This document shows, one piece after another, positions 25,947 through 35,363 of a stretch of 64,000 bases of DNA; the first letter of the stretch is position 1; each line of letters starts with the position of its first letter. The notes under the pieces were generated by a model. That model had not been told where the DNA came from and ran no database searches. It worked only from the letters and a program-made list of their open reading frames with translations. A program made the translations under genes and the position numbers. This DNA comes from Geomonas azotofigens (GTDB lineage Bacteria > Desulfobacterota > Desulfuromonadia > Geobacterales > Geobacteraceae), in contig NZ_JAHLME010000002.1 of the NCBI RefSeq assembly GCF_018919395.1, positions 846,182 to 910,181 of the forward strand. The letters are read 5' to 3'.

Positions 25947-27149
25947 TTAGATATTTTCCAGCAGGTGTCCCATCTTCTCCCGCTTGGTCTTCAGGTATTT
26001 CTCGTTGGCCTTGGAGGGCTTGATCTCGATGGGCACCCGTTCGACGATGTTGATGCCGTAGCCCTGCAGGCCGATCAGCTTCTTCGGGTTGTTGGTCATC
26101 AGGCGGATCTTCTTGACGCCCAGGTTGACCAGGATCTGCGCGCCGATGCCGTAGTCGCGCAGGTCGGCCTTGAAGCCCAGCGCCAGGTTGGCCTCGACGG
26201 TGTCGTGCCCCTGGTCCTGCAGCGCGTAGGCCTTGAGCTTGTTGGTGAGGCCGATGCCGCGCCCTTCCTGGCGCATGTAGAGGATGATCCCCTTCCCTTC
26301 CTTCTCGATCTGCTCCATGGCGGCGTGCAACTGCTCCGCGCAATCGCAGCGCACCGAGCCGAACACGTCGCCGGTCAGGCACTCGGAGTGGACACGGACC
26401 AGGACCGGCTCGTCCCCCTTGACCTCACCCTTGACCAGTGCCAGGTGCTCGAGCTTGTCGATGTCGTTTTCGAAGGCGATGGCCCGGAAGTTGCCGAAGG
26501 AACTGGGGAGTGCAACGTCGACGGAGCGGCGCACCAGCGATTCGTGCTTCAAGCGGTAGGCGACCAGGTCGGCGATGGTGCAGACCTTGATGCCGTGCTC
26601 CTTGGCGAACTTCTTCAACTCGGGCATGCGCGACATGGTGCCGTCTTCGTTCATGATCTCGCAGATGACGCCGGCCGGCTCGAGCCCGGCCAGGCGCGCC
26701 AGGTCGACGGAACCCTCGGTCTGCCCGGAGCGGACCAGGACGCCGCCGTTTTTGGCGCGCAGCGGGAAGATGTGCCCCGGGCGCGCCAGGTCGGAAGCCT
26801 GGGCGTTGGGCGCCACCGCGGTCAGGATGGTGTGGGCGCGGTCCGCGGCGGAGATGCCGGTGGTCACTCCCTTCTTCGCCTCGATGGAGACGGTGAAGGC
26901 GGTGCCGAAGGAAGAGGTGTTGTCCTGCACCATGGGGGGCAGGTCGAGACGGTCGCAGCGTTCCGCCGTCATGGTCAGGCAGATCAGGCCGCGGCCGAAG
27001 CGGGCCATGAAGTTGATCGCCTCGGGGGTCACACACTGGGCCGCCATGGTGAGGTCGCCTTCGTTCTCACGGTCCTCGTCGTCCACCAGGATCACCATCC
27101 TCCCGGCTCTGATTTCCTCAATGGCTTCCTCTATGCTAGCAACAGACAT
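25947..27149 (-). CDS. ribBA: Bifunctional 3,4-dihydroxy-2-butanone-4-phosphate synthase / GTP cyclohydrolase II
   Basis: 400 residues. The N-terminal half (1-205) makes dihydroxybutanone phosphate from ribulose 5-phosphate: [27 protein letters not shown] and [17 protein letters not shown]. The C-terminal half opens the GTP ring; the zinc site is [14 protein letters not shown] and the catalytic stretch RQEGRGIGL. It supplies both branch precursors of riboflavin. No FMN riboswitch is visible upstream. Confidence 0.97.
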   Translation of the reverse strand: MSVASIEEAIEEIRAGRMVILVDDEDRENEGDLTMAAQCVTPEAINFMARFGRGLICLTMTAERCDRLDLPPMVQDNTSSFGTAFTVSIEAKKGVTTGISAADRAHTILTAVAPNAQASDLARPGHIFPLRAKNGGVLVRSGQTEGSVDLARLAGLEPAGVICEIMNEDGTMSRMPELKKFAKEHGIKVCTIADLVAYRLKHESLVRRSVDVALPSSFGNFRAIAFENDIDKLEHLALVKGEVKGDEPVLVRVHSECLTGDVFGSVRCDCAEQLHAAMEQIEKEGKGIILYMRQEGRGIGLTNKLKAYALQDQGHDTVEANLALGFKADLRDYGIGAQILVNLGVKKIRLMTNNPKKLIGLQGYGINIVERVPIEIKPSKANEKYLKTKREKMGHLLENI

Positions 27150-27282
27150 TACGTAACCTCTCCTCGTTCAGTATCAGTCGCTGGGGGGCGAAGTTGTCAC
27201 AGTCCCGGCGCCAATTGGTTGGACAACAAACCTTAGGGCGTTGACCATACCAAAATTTTTGTCGAAGTGGAAGCAAAAGCGG

Positions 27283-27927
27283 CTAGATAAAGCCGTTCTT
27301 AGCCAGCAGGTCCATGGTGACCCCGCCTTGATTTCCATCCTTGCCCGCCAGAAGACGTTCCAGGTAGCGGCAGAGCAGGTCGGTCTCGATGTTCACCTCG
27401 TCCCCCACCCTCTTGGCAAGGAGCGTCGTTTTCGACGCGGTGTGCGGGATGATGTTGACGCTGAAGCTGTCCGGGCCGACCTCGTTGACGGTGAGGCTGA
27501 TGCCGTCGATGGCGACCGACCCCTTGGCCGCGATGTATTTCGCGAACTGCGCCGGGAACCTGAAGGAGAAGACGATGTTGTTGGCCACCTCGCGCCGCTG
27601 CGTGATAGTGGCGACGCAGTCGACGTGGCCGGAGACGAGGTGGCCGTCCAGGCGGTCCGACAGGCGCATGGCGCGCTCCATGTTGAGCGGAGCGCCGCCT
27701 TTCAGGTTCTTGAAGGCGGTGCGGTCGATGGTCTCGGGGGAGACATCGAAGGTGACGGCGCCGCCCCCCTTGCGCACCACGGTGAGGCAGGCGCCGTTGA
27801 TGGCGATGGAGTCGCCGATCCTGATCTCGTCCAGGGGGAGCGAGGTCTTGACCGTGAGGCTCCCCGACGCGCCGCTGCGCTCGATGGAGACCAGTTCGCC
27901 TACTGTTTCTATGAGACCTGTGAACAT
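27283..27927 (-). CDS. ribE: Riboflavin synthase alpha subunit
   Basis: 214 residues. Dismutation of two lumazines to riboflavin. Two lumazine-binding repeats: MFTGLIETVGELV, NGACLTV and SGHVDCVATI in the first; VAIDGISLTVNEV and the closing IPHTASKTTLL in the second. MFTGLIE at 27927 is the family start; an ATG 24 bases upstream falls in repeat DNA. The 133 bp downstream to ribBA shows nothing clear. Confidence 0.96.
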   Translation of the reverse strand: MFTGLIETVGELVSIERSGASGSLTVKTSLPLDEIRIGDSIAINGACLTVVRKGGGAVTFDVSPETIDRTAFKNLKGGAPLNMERAMRLSDRLDGHLVSGHVDCVATITQRREVANNIVFSFRFPAQFAKYIAAKGSVAIDGISLTVNEVGPDSFSVNIIPHTASKTTLLAKRVGDEVNIETDLLCRYLERLLAGKDGNQGGVTMDLLAKNGFI

Positions 27928-27938
27928 AAAACCTCTGA

Positions 27939-28071
27939 AACCATTGGCCACGGAGAAAATCTGAGAACATCTGAGAGAGGCAAAACCTTTTGAAGGTTTA
28001 AAACCTTACGGTCTTACCAGCTTTTGGTCTTGCTCCGATTTTCTCCGAATTTCTCCGTGGCTAATGGTTTT
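27939..28071. repeat. Paired inverted repeat, GCCACGGAGAAAATCTGAG family
   Basis: Left arm 27939-27978 (AACCATTGGCCACGGAGAAA, then ATCTGAGAACATCTGAG) and right arm 28033-28071, its inverted copy (TTTCTCCGTGGCTAATGGTT). Lies between ribD and ribE. Other members are at 39346-39446 and 62921-63012. Confidence 0.85.
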
Positions 28072-29164
28072 GCTTTTTTACCGGTGTGCCTTCCACCAGC
28101 AGGTCGACGCCGATGCGCTTTACTTTAACGTCTTCCAGCCGGATGGCGTCGGACATCAGGTGCACTCCCTCGCCGGCAAAGAGCCCCATGCCGGCTCCGC
28201 CCACGAGCTTGGGCGCCAGGAACAACATGCAGTGGTCGATGAGGCCGCCCCGCACGAAGGCGCCGGCCAGGTGGTGCCCCCCTTCCAAAAGGATGGACTG
28301 CACGCCGCGCTCGCCGAGCCGCGCCAGGAGGTCGTCGAGATCGACGCGCCCTTCCCTTTCCTTGCAGACCAGCACTTCGACGCCGTGCGCCGCTACCGAC
28401 TCGACCCGCGCCTGATCGTCACAGCAGGTGGCGATAACGGTCGGCGCCTGCGACTTCAGACTGAACAGCGCGGCATGGCGCGGGATCCTGAGCGTCGAGT
28501 CGACGATGACACGAAGCGGATCCTTGCCGCCGGGGACCCGGCAAGTCAGGAGCGGATCATCATTGATCACGGTGCCGACGCCGACCATGATGGCATCCAG
28601 CCTGCCGCGCAGCCGGTGCACCTCGCGCCGCGCGGCGTCGCCGGTCACCCACTTGGAGTCGCCGCTGGCCGTGGCGCTCATGCCGTCCAGGGTGAGGGCG
28701 CTTTTGAGCACCACGTACGGACGCTTGGTCTGGATCCACTTGATGAAGGGGCGGTTCAGCTCCCGGCTCTCCTGCTCCAGAAGACCCACCTCGACCTCGA
28801 TGCCGGCCTCGCGCAGCATGCCGATGCCGCGGCTGGAAACGAGCGGATTAGGGTCGACCATGGCGACGAAGACGCGCGCGACACGGGCCTCGATGAGCGC
28901 CTTGGCGCAGGGCGGGGTCTTGCCGAAATGGGAGCAGGGCTCCAGCGTCACGTAGACGTCGGCACCCTCGGCGAGCAAACCTGCCGCCCGCAGGGCGTGC
29001 ACCTCGGCGTGCGGAGTACCGGCTTTTCTGTGCCACCCCTTGCCGACGATGGCGCCGTCTTTGACGATGACGCAGCCGACCGCCGGGTTGGGGGCGGTCT
29101 TGCCCACGCCCTTTCTGGCTTCGGCGAGCGCCAGCCGCATCATGTTGAGATGGTCCGCAGACAT
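28061..29164 (-). CDS. ribD: Bifunctional diaminohydroxyphosphoribosylaminopyrimidine deaminase / reductase
   Basis: 367 residues. N-terminal zinc deaminase (1-145): GTPHAEVHAL and EPCSHFGKTPPC carry the metal ligands. C-terminal NADPH reductase (150-360): KSALTLDGMSATASGDSKW and ILLEGGHHLAGAF. Catalyses steps two and three of the GTP branch of riboflavin synthesis. It begins 9 bp after the nrdR stop, in the run comEB-nrdR-ribD. The last bases overlap the right arm of the repeat behind it. Confidence 0.97.
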   Translation of the reverse strand: MSADHLNMMRLALAEARKGVGKTAPNPAVGCVIVKDGAIVGKGWHRKAGTPHAEVHALRAAGLLAEGADVYVTLEPCSHFGKTPPCAKALIEARVARVFVAMVDPNPLVSSRGIGMLREAGIEVEVGLLEQESRELNRPFIKWIQTKRPYVVLKSALTLDGMSATASGDSKWVTGDAARREVHRLRGRLDAIMVGVGTVINDDPLLTCRVPGGKDPLRVIVDSTLRIPRHAALFSLKSQAPTVIATCCDDQARVESVAAHGVEVLVCKEREGRVDLDDLLARLGERGVQSILLEGGHHLAGAFVRGGLIDHCMLFLAPKLVGGAGMGLFAGEGVHLMSDAIRLEDVKVKRIGVDLLVEGTPVKKQNH

Positions 29165-29173
29165 TCCCGCTCC

Positions 29174-29626
29174 CTATTTCTTGAGGAGGTCCTGCAGTTC
29201 CACCATGAACTCGTTGATGTCCTTGAAGGAGCGGTACACGGAGGCGAAACGGACGTAGGCGACCTGGTCGATGCCGTGCAGCTCGTTCATGATCCACTCG
29301 CCCAGGGTGGTGGTCGGGATCTCGCGCTCACCGCTCTCCTGCATGCGGGTCTCCAGGCGGTCCACCAGTTTCTCGATGGTCTCCACCGAAACCGGCCGCT
29401 TCTCGCACGCCTTCTGCAGACCGTTCACCAGCTTCAGGCGATCGAACGGCTCGCGCCGGCCGTCGCGCTTGGTCACCAGGGGGAGCACTTCCTCGACCCG
29501 CTCGTGGGTGGTGAAACGCTTGCCGCAGGACTCGCACTCGCGCCGGCGCCGGATGGCGGCGCCCCCCTTGTCGGGGCGGGAATCGACTACCTTGCTGTCG
29601 CTGAAACTGCAGAAGGGGCACTTCAT
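29174..29626 (-). CDS. nrdR: Transcriptional repressor NrdR
   Basis: 150 residues. Zinc ribbon MKC3PFC6 with C31ESC34GKRF-type second pair, followed by an ATP-cone domain (about 49-140; [20 protein letters not shown]). NrdR represses ribonucleotide reductase genes according to ATP/dATP. Its ATG overlaps the stop of the dCMP deaminase by 4 bp. Next to ribD is its common position. Confidence 0.97.
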   Translation of the reverse strand: MKCPFCSFSDSKVVDSRPDKGGAAIRRRRECESCGKRFTTHERVEEVLPLVTKRDGRREPFDRLKLVNGLQKACEKRPVSVETIEKLVDRLETRMQESGEREIPTTTLGEWIMNELHGIDQVAYVRFASVYRSFKDINEFMVELQDLLKK

Positions 29627-30078
29627 GGCTGCTGCTCCTCGTACTTCTCGACGGTGATGCCTGACTCGCGGATCATCTCCTCGGCGAGCTGGTCCGGATA
29701 ACCGGAGAGGTAGACCACGCGCTTGATCCCGGAGTTGATCACCATCTTCGAGCAGATGATGCAGGGCATGGTGTTGCAGTACAGGGTGGCCCCTTCAATG
29801 GAGGTGCCGTGCTTGGCGGCCTGGATGATCGCGTTTTGCTCGGCGTGCAGGCCGCGGCAGAGCTCGTGGCGCTCGCCGGACGGGATCCCCATCTTCTCGC
29901 GCAGGCAGCCGATATCCAGGCAGTGGGCGGTCCCCGACGGTGCGCCGTTGTAGCCGGTTGCCAGGATGTTCTTGTCCTTCACCAGGACGGCGCCGACCTG
30001 CCTCCTCAGGCAGGTGGAACGCTTGGCAACCAGGCGTGTGATCTCGATGAAATATTCATCCCAACTCGGACGCACCAT
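29623..30078 (-). CDS. comEB: Deoxycytidylate (dCMP) deaminase family protein
   Basis: 151 residues. Zinc deaminase: [11 protein letters not shown] and [11 protein letters not shown] hold His and two Cys ligands plus the catalytic Glu. An extra Cys/His-rich stretch ([20 protein letters not shown], then [11 protein letters not shown]) is typical of dCMP deaminases. Produces dUMP for dTMP. First gene of the comEB-nrdR-rib run; GAGAGGGG precedes the ATG. Confidence 0.93.
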   Translation of the reverse strand: MVRPSWDEYFIEITRLVAKRSTCLRRQVGAVLVKDKNILATGYNGAPSGTAHCLDIGCLREKMGIPSGERHELCRGLHAEQNAIIQAAKHGTSIEGATLYCNTMPCIICSKMVINSGIKRVVYLSGYPDQLAEEMIRESGITVEKYEEQQP

Positions 30079-30132
30079 GACGAGCCCCTCTCATTTGAAA
30101 TTTGGCCAGAATAGCGGTTTTCGCGAGCCCGG

Positions 30133-31395
30133 TCAAGCGGCGTGAGAGTACGGGGGAATTGATTCACATGAGGACCCTGCCGCGGCGGACGCGACCGGGA
30201 CCGTTGGGGACGCGTGCCGTGCGCCCTCCCGCCCGGTCTCGATACTGTGCAGGGCGAAGAGGAGGACGGCGCCGAGCCCGACGGTCCCCGCAGCGTGAAA
30301 AACGGCGGCGATGCCGAGACTCCCCTGCAGCAGCGCGCCGAAGAGAGGGCCCGCGGCGAAGCCCAGGTTCAGCGCGGCGTTGAAGGTCCCCACCGTCACC
30401 GCCATGCCGTGCCGCATCCCCTCTTCCACCAGGAGCGCGCTGCTGGCTGGCTGGGAGACGACGCTGCAGACCCCGATGGCCAGGGTGAGCGTGAGCATCT
30501 GGTAAAACCCGGGCGCCGCCGGGAGCAGGAAGTAGAGCACCGAGACGGCGCTCCCCCCGGCCAGCACCAGCAGACGGCGCGGCGCGCGGTCGGAGAGGAT
30601 CCCCATCGGGCGTAACAGCAGCGTCATGGCGACGGTGCCGGAGGCGAGGATGATGCCGCTGCGTGCGCCGGTCAAACCCAGCTTCGCGGTGAGCAGGATT
30701 GGGAGAAAGGAGCCGGTAAGCGAGATACCGAAGGCCCTGCCGAAGATGAAGGCGAGCAGGGCGCGGTAGCTGCCGGACCGGTCCCGCTGCCACAGCCGGT
30801 GCGCCGCCCCCCCCTCGTGCCGCTGGGCGTTGCCGGTACCGGGTAACCCGCCGGGAATGCCGCGCAGGGAGGCGACGAGGGCGGTGAGGCACAAGAGGGC
30901 GACCGCCGCGAAGACGCCCGCGAAGCCGAAGACGTCCTTGAGCAGGCCGCCGGCGAGCGGCCCCAGGCACAACGCGCCGTAAAAGGAGATGTCGAAGGTG
31001 GCGAGGACGGTGGCGCGCTGTTCCCGCGCCGCGCAGCTTCCTACCAGCGCCAGGAGCACCGGGCGAAACAGCGCGCAGCTCACTCCCTGCAACAGGCGCA
31101 GCACCGTGAGTGCCGGGACGGAGAGGTTGAACAGGTAGCCGGTCGAGACCAGGAGGTAGAGCGCGAGGCTGACCAGCACCGCATGGCGGTAGCCGACCCG
31201 GTCTGACCAGGAGCCGAGCGCCGGGCTGCAGACGATCTTGGCGAGGGAATAGCAGACCAGCGGCAGCCCGAGCATGAGGCCGCGGGCGCCGAGGCTGAAG
31301 AGATAGGTCGAGAAGAAGGCGTCGGCGATGCCAAAGCCGAGCGTTACGGCGAAATTGACCAGGAACAGGGTTCGCAGCAGGTTGCGCTCCGCCAT
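30133..31395 (-). CDS. Major facilitator superfamily transporter
   Basis: 420 residues with twelve hydrophobic helices. The MFS motif A-like loop between helices 2 and 3 reads GSWSDRVGYRHAVL, with its twin ILSDRAPRRLLVL in the second half. Close in type to sugar/drug MFS of unknown substrate. It starts MAERNLLRTLFLVN at 31395, four bases past the stop of the hemerythrin-like gene, so it belongs to the cytochrome-flavoprotein operon and may import or export the reductase substrate or its product. Confidence 0.85.
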   Translation of the reverse strand: MAERNLLRTLFLVNFAVTLGFGIADAFFSTYLFSLGARGLMLGLPLVCYSLAKIVCSPALGSWSDRVGYRHAVLVSLALYLLVSTGYLFNLSVPALTVLRLLQGVSCALFRPVLLALVGSCAAREQRATVLATFDISFYGALCLGPLAGGLLKDVFGFAGVFAAVALLCLTALVASLRGIPGGLPGTGNAQRHEGGAAHRLWQRDRSGSYRALLAFIFGRAFGISLTGSFLPILLTAKLGLTGARSGIILASGTVAMTLLLRPMGILSDRAPRRLLVLAGGSAVSVLYFLLPAAPGFYQMLTLTLAIGVCSVVSQPASSALLVEEGMRHGMAVTVGTFNAALNLGFAAGPLFGALLQGSLGIAAVFHAAGTVGLGAVLLFALHSIETGREGARHASPTVPVASAAAGSSCESIPPYSHAA

Positions 31396-31399
31396 GGTG

Positions 31400-31810
31400 T
31401 CACCCCCGTGCGGTGAGAAAGGCCTCGAAGAGGCGGTCGTGCACTTCGATGTGCTCCAGCCAGAGACGGCGGATCTGCTCCAGTTCGTCAGCGGGCGCCC
31501 CCTTCCCCAGTGCCAGGCGGTAGCGCAGTTTGGCGGTCCCGATACTGATGGACTGGTGGCAAAGCCGGTGTTCCCTCGCCTTCGGGAAGGCCACAAGCTC
31601 CATGAAGCGCTCCTCCGGCACGATCTGGGTGAGCGTCGCCGTCACCAGTTGATCGAGCTCGCCGGTCACGTCGGAGGTGGGGTGGCGGTGCACCTGCTCC
31701 AGCATCCGGTTCAGGCGGCCGATGATGCTGCGGTAGCGGCTGTCCCAGTGCAGGGGCTCGTGGTGCGGGTCACGCACGGCGGCGGTGCAGGCCTGGCTGT
31801 TCGTTTCCAT
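31400..31810 (-). CDS. Hemerythrin-like protein
   Basis: 136 residues without a signal peptide. A helical bundle with candidate di-iron ligands HHEPLHWDSRY, EERFMELVAFPKAREHRLCHQ and LEHIEVHDRLFEAFL. The order H, H-x-x-x-E, H and H-x-x-x-x-D agrees with bacteriohemerythrins. It may bind O2 or supply iron chemistry for the reductase module. Located between the outer membrane protein gene (87 bp) and the MFS gene (4 bp). Confidence 0.78.
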   Translation of the reverse strand: METNSQACTAAVRDPHHEPLHWDSRYRSIIGRLNRMLEQVHRHPTSDVTGELDQLVTATLTQIVPEERFMELVAFPKAREHRLCHQSISIGTAKLRYRLALGKGAPADELEQIRRLWLEHIEVHDRLFEAFLTARG

Positions 31811-31896
31811 CCTTTGCTTCCCTTTGGTGAGGCGGGGGGAGGAGTCCCCCCGCCGCCATTATTGCGACGCCTCGGCGCTGCCGGGGCATCGGGATG

Positions 31897-33078
31897 TTAA
31901 AAGGTCATCTGCCACTTGGCGCCGGCGATCAGGGAACGCGGCTCTTTCTGCCCCAGGGAGTTCTTGAAGTCGTTCAGGTAGTCGATCTCCGGGACGATGT
32001 TGATGTGCTTGCCCAGGGCGTAGTTCAGGTTGACGAAGGAGGCCATGCGGGCGTCGGCGTGGGCGATCGGGTTGTCGTCGATCACGTAGGAGGCGCCGGC
32101 ATAGAGCATGGCGCGGTCGCTGGCACGGTAGCCTACCTGGCCGAAGCCGCCGTAGGTGTGGGAGTTCTTGCCGTGCAGGGTGTCGTAGTAGGCGCCGTTG
32201 GCTTGGCCGGGGTTGGCCAGCGTGTTGCCGATGCCGTTGCCGGTGGCGGTGCTCATCAGGTCGCCGGTGTTCTGACCGGTGAAGACGTTGTAGCTCAATT
32301 CCACCGGCGCGAGATCCACCTTGCCATGGAAGAAGGCGAGGTAGGAGTAGATGTCGTGTTTCACCGGGGTGGAGTTGTTGGTGGAGCTGGTCACCTTGTA
32401 CCAGTTGCCGGCAACGCCGCCGCCGTAGCTCCAGTTGTTCAGCTTCCCTTCGTAGCCGACCACCATCTTCGGGAGCATGGTGTCGTAGTCGGTGTAGGTG
32501 GCGGCGTAGCTGTTGCCGGTCTGGCTGTAGGCCGCGGTGACGTCGGCGTTGGGGGAGACGTTGGTGGTGTTGTTGGCCTGGTTGCCGACCCGCGGCTGCA
32601 TGGCGTCGACGTAGAAGCCGTTGTTCATGGTCACCTTGATGTTGGCGTAGCGGCCGTCCCAGAGCGAGCCGTAGCCGTTGAAGCCGCCGTCGCTGTCCCA
32701 GACCTGCTGGGAGCGGAACACGTACGGGCTCGGGGTCTTACCGATGCGCAGCTTCCCCTCCCCGAAATCCCACTCGCCGTAGAGAAGCCGTACCTCCACC
32801 CCCTTGGAGTATGCCTTCGGGTTGTAAAGGCCGACCTCGGCCACGCCGGAGTATTCGCCCTCCTTCACCTTGACGCCGACGAAGCTGTCGCCGAAGTTGT
32901 CGAGGCTGAAGTCGCTGTCATGCCGGGCGGCGCCGGTGGCCGGGCTGTAAAAGGAGTTCTGGGTCCAGAAGGTGCCCAGCTTGATGTTGCCGTAGCCGTT
33001 GAGATCGATTGCCAGTGCGGGCGCGGAGCACGCGAGGGCGGCGGCGCAGGTCATGGCCGCGATGTTCATCTTCTTCAT
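31897..33078 (-). CDS. Outer-membrane porin-like beta-barrel
   Basis: 393 residues. Signal peptide MKKMNIAAMTCAAALACSAPALA, then IDLNGYGNIKLGTFW typical of the first barrel strand. Alternating aromatic/polar strands run throughout, ending in a terminal Phe (GAKWQMTF), the outer-membrane assembly signal. Similar Geobacter proteins are annotated as porins of unknown specificity. In this operon it probably lets the electron acceptor or its product cross the outer membrane. Confidence 0.82.
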   Translation of the reverse strand: MKKMNIAAMTCAAALACSAPALAIDLNGYGNIKLGTFWTQNSFYSPATGAARHDSDFSLDNFGDSFVGVKVKEGEYSGVAEVGLYNPKAYSKGVEVRLLYGEWDFGEGKLRIGKTPSPYVFRSQQVWDSDGGFNGYGSLWDGRYANIKVTMNNGFYVDAMQPRVGNQANNTTNVSPNADVTAAYSQTGNSYAATYTDYDTMLPKMVVGYEGKLNNWSYGGGVAGNWYKVTSSTNNSTPVKHDIYSYLAFFHGKVDLAPVELSYNVFTGQNTGDLMSTATGNGIGNTLANPGQANGAYYDTLHGKNSHTYGGFGQVGYRASDRAMLYAGASYVIDDNPIAHADARMASFVNLNYALGKHINIVPEIDYLNDFKNSLGQKEPRSLIAGAKWQMTF

Positions 33079-33167
33079 GGTACTGTTCCCTTTCGATTGG
33101 TAGTCGTTGAATTAGTTGCAATGCCATGCGCTGCCGTGGCGGGGTCACCGCCACGGCAGGTAAGAAG

Positions 33168-34703
33168 CTACTTGGTCAGGCCGGAATACTTGAGCGCGTT
33201 CTCGGCGGCGATGCGTCCGGAGTTGATGGCGTAACCCGCGGTGCCGCCACCCAGGAGCAGGTCGTAGCTGTCGCCGTACATGCCGCCGGAGTCGGTGCCG
33301 ACCGCGTAGAGGCCCGGAATCGGTTCGCCCTTGGCGTTCAGCGCCTCGGTGTTGCCGCTGATCTTGACCCCGCCCAAAGTGCCCAGGTGGCGCGGCAGGA
33401 GCTTGACCGCGTAGAAGGGACCGGTGGCGACGGGGCGCAGGTACTTGGACTTCTTGTTGAACTGGCTGTCCTCGCGCACGGAGGCGGACTTGTTCATGGT
33501 CTCGACGCTCGCCTTCAGGATCTTGGCGTCCATGTTGAGCTGCTTGGCGAGATCCTCGATGGTGTCCGCCTTGAAGGCGAAGCCGCGCTTCCTGGCCAGT
33601 TCCTTGTTGAAGGATTCGTCGAACTTGGTGAGCTTGGTTCCCTGCAGCACCCACTCGCCCAGCGGCATCTCGATCCCCTTCTCGACGGCCAGCTTCCTGG
33701 TGTTTTCGTCGAAGATGGAGTAGGCGGTGCCGCCGATCCTGGTGATGGCGTTGCCGGCGTAGGGCCAGAACTCGACGCTGGACTCGTCGACGTAGCGCTC
33801 GCCGCGCGGGGTGACCCAGAAGTAGGGCTGCACAGCCAGGGCGATCATCTGGTCGGCCGGGTGGAAGCCCGGAAGACCCGGGCGGTACGCCTCGACGGTC
33901 CCCATCCCTTCAAGCTGTGCGCCGGCCTTCTCCGCCATCCGGATACCGTCGCCGTCCTTGCCGATGTTGCCGACCGGGATCACCTCCGGGTACTCCACGT
34001 ACTTCTTCATCATCTCCTTGTTGTTGGCGAAGCCGCCGGTGGCGATGATCACCGCCTTGGCCCTGATCTTCAGCACCTCGCCCGACTTCTCCTTGGCCAC
34101 CACGCCGACCACCTTGCCGTTCTCGGTGATGAGGTCGGTGCCCGGGGTCTCCAGGAGGATGCTGCCGCCGTGCTCCTGCACGTACTTCTCGAAGACGTTG
34201 ATCATCCTCTGGCAGTGGAAGTCCCTGGGGTTCTTGTCCGGGTAGTCAGGGCCCGGGGCGATGACGTGCCAGGTGAGCGGGCCGCCGAAGCCGCCGACCC
34301 CGACGTACTCGATCTTCACGCCCAGGTTGTCGAGCCAGTCAATGGTCTCGGCCGACTTGTCCACGAAGTTCTTGGCCAGGGCGCCGTTGGCCTTCCAGTG
34401 GCTGTAGTTCATGATCAGCTTGAAGGCGAAGTCCTTGCTGACGTCGATGCCGATGCGCTTTTGCGGTTTGCTCTCCGCCGCGAAGACACCCTCGCAGAAG
34501 CTGCCGGTGCCGCCCACCTTGGCCTGCTTCTCGAGCACGACCACCTTGGCGCCCAGTTGCAGCGCCTCTACCGCGGCGGCCAGGCCGGAAGTGCCGGCGC
34601 CCACCACGACTACGTCGGTCTTCATCTCCTTCTCAGCCAGCGCCGGTGCGGCGCAGGCGAAAAGGGCGACGAACACCATCGCGATACCTCGAACTCTTCT
34701 CAT
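33168..34703 (-). CDS. Periplasmic FAD-dependent reductase (flavocytochrome c / fumarate reductase family)
   Basis: 511 residues. Signal peptide MRRVRGIAMVFVALFACAAPALA, then the dinucleotide motif DVVVVGAGTSGLAAA and a second FAD segment IIATGGFANNKEM. The capping domain spans roughly 250-380. The transfer His is kept in RHLGTLGGVK. However, the Arg that supplies the proton in fumarate reductases is absent: RYVDESSVEFWPY replaces the usual NE-x-TTR context. The second carboxylate-binding Arg before the C-terminal FAD loop is also absent (YGDSYDLLLGGG). The substrate is therefore unlikely to be fumarate. Electron donor: the tetrahaem cytochrome encoded just upstream. Confidence 0.88.
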   Translation of the reverse strand: MRRVRGIAMVFVALFACAAPALAEKEMKTDVVVVGAGTSGLAAAVEALQLGAKVVVLEKQAKVGGTGSFCEGVFAAESKPQKRIGIDVSKDFAFKLIMNYSHWKANGALAKNFVDKSAETIDWLDNLGVKIEYVGVGGFGGPLTWHVIAPGPDYPDKNPRDFHCQRMINVFEKYVQEHGGSILLETPGTDLITENGKVVGVVAKEKSGEVLKIRAKAVIIATGGFANNKEMMKKYVEYPEVIPVGNIGKDGDGIRMAEKAGAQLEGMGTVEAYRPGLPGFHPADQMIALAVQPYFWVTPRGERYVDESSVEFWPYAGNAITRIGGTAYSIFDENTRKLAVEKGIEMPLGEWVLQGTKLTKFDESFNKELARKRGFAFKADTIEDLAKQLNMDAKILKASVETMNKSASVREDSQFNKKSKYLRPVATGPFYAVKLLPRHLGTLGGVKISGNTEALNAKGEPIPGLYAVGTDSGGMYGDSYDLLLGGGTAGYAINSGRIAAENALKYSGLTK

Positions 34704-34773
34704 CGATTCCTCCTCTTGATTCCCCTCAGGGGGTTGGTGCGACGCGGTGTTGCCGCGTTCGGAACAGTTCGAG

Positions 34774-35127
34774 CTACTTGTCCTTGAATTCGAAGTCGCT
34801 GTGGCACTCGAGGCACAGGTACTCCGACGGCGTGTGCACCCGGTGGCACTTGAGGCACCCCATCCTCCCCAGGTGGGAGTCGTGCGGGTTGTTGTGCATG
34901 GCCTTGGTGCGCGCGGCCATCTGGTCGTAGCCGCCGTGGCACTCGAGACAGGCCTCGACGCCCGCGGCCGCCGTCGGTTTATCGGTCTTGTGGCAGTCGG
35001 CGCAGCCGAGCCCTTCGGAGCCGTGCTTCCCCTTGATGCTCGCCGCCCGGGCCTCGCTATGCGGCAGGGATATCCCCGCCCCCAGGGCTGCCAGCAGCGA
35101 CAGCGCTATGAAAATCTTCTTCCCCAC
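34774..35127 (-). CDS. Periplasmic tetrahaem c-type cytochrome
   Basis: 117 residues. Signal peptide GKKIFIALSLLAALGAGI with cleavage near EARA-A. Four CxxCH motifs: CADCH, CLECH, CLKCH and CLECH. Size and spacing fit the small cytochromes that feed flavocytochrome c-like reductases (the N-terminal domain of Shewanella FccA, or the separate cytochrome of the Geobacter methacrylate reductase). Start is GTG at 35127, chosen because GGGAGGTT lies before it and the signal peptide starts there. First gene of the operon, after the sigma-54 promoter. Confidence 0.92.
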   Translation of the reverse strand: MGKKIFIALSLLAALGAGISLPHSEARAASIKGKHGSEGLGCADCHKTDKPTAAAGVEACLECHGGYDQMAARTKAMHNNPHDSHLGRMGCLKCHRVHTPSEYLCLECHSDFEFKDK

Positions 35128-35235
35128 GTTGAACCTCCCAATGGTGTTGTTGGCTGGCGATGATGCGGGCCGAGGCTGCGGAGCCGGGCCATCGCGTCGA
35201 CAATCGGCAAATGACCTGCTTTGCATGTGGGATTA

Positions 35236-35250
35236 GCAGCGAGCGTGCCA
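35236..35250 (-). promoter_or_regulatory. Sigma-54 (-24/-12) promoter of the cytochrome-flavoprotein operon
   Basis: On the minus strand TGGCACG-CTCG-CTGC matches the consensus TGGCACG-N4-TTGC with one change; the GG and GC pairs are ten bases apart, as required. Transcription would begin near 35224, about 97 bases before the cytochrome start codon. Confidence 0.75.
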
Positions 35251-35313
35251 GCAAAAAACCGACATTAGATCGGATACTTGCGATAAAGCCCTGTATACAA
35301 GGTGGAAATTGCC

Positions 35314-35326
35314 TATCATTATGATA
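35314..35326. promoter_or_regulatory. Candidate activator-binding palindrome
   Basis: TATCAT-T-ATGATA, with flanking CC/GG and TGC/GCA partly matching, lies about 64-76 bp upstream of the -24 element and 38 bp before the regulator's start. This is the expected place for an enhancer of the adjacent sigma-54 activator and would also permit autoregulation. Confidence 0.55.
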
Positions 35327-35363
35327 AGGTGCATTCTTATTCTGGTAGACCTAGGAGGCGGGG

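Noticed and set aside
25947-28071. FMN riboswitch in the riboflavin region
   Set aside because: I looked for the RFN core (AGGGGCAGGG..., GGCGGT, AGTCCGCGA) before ribBA, ribE and ribD and did not find it.
28064-29701. 545-residue plus-strand frame
   Set aside because: Antisense to ribD and nrdR, both unmistakable.
33168-34703. Annotation as fumarate reductase
   Set aside because: Two arginines needed for binding and protonating fumarate are missing, although the overall fold agrees.
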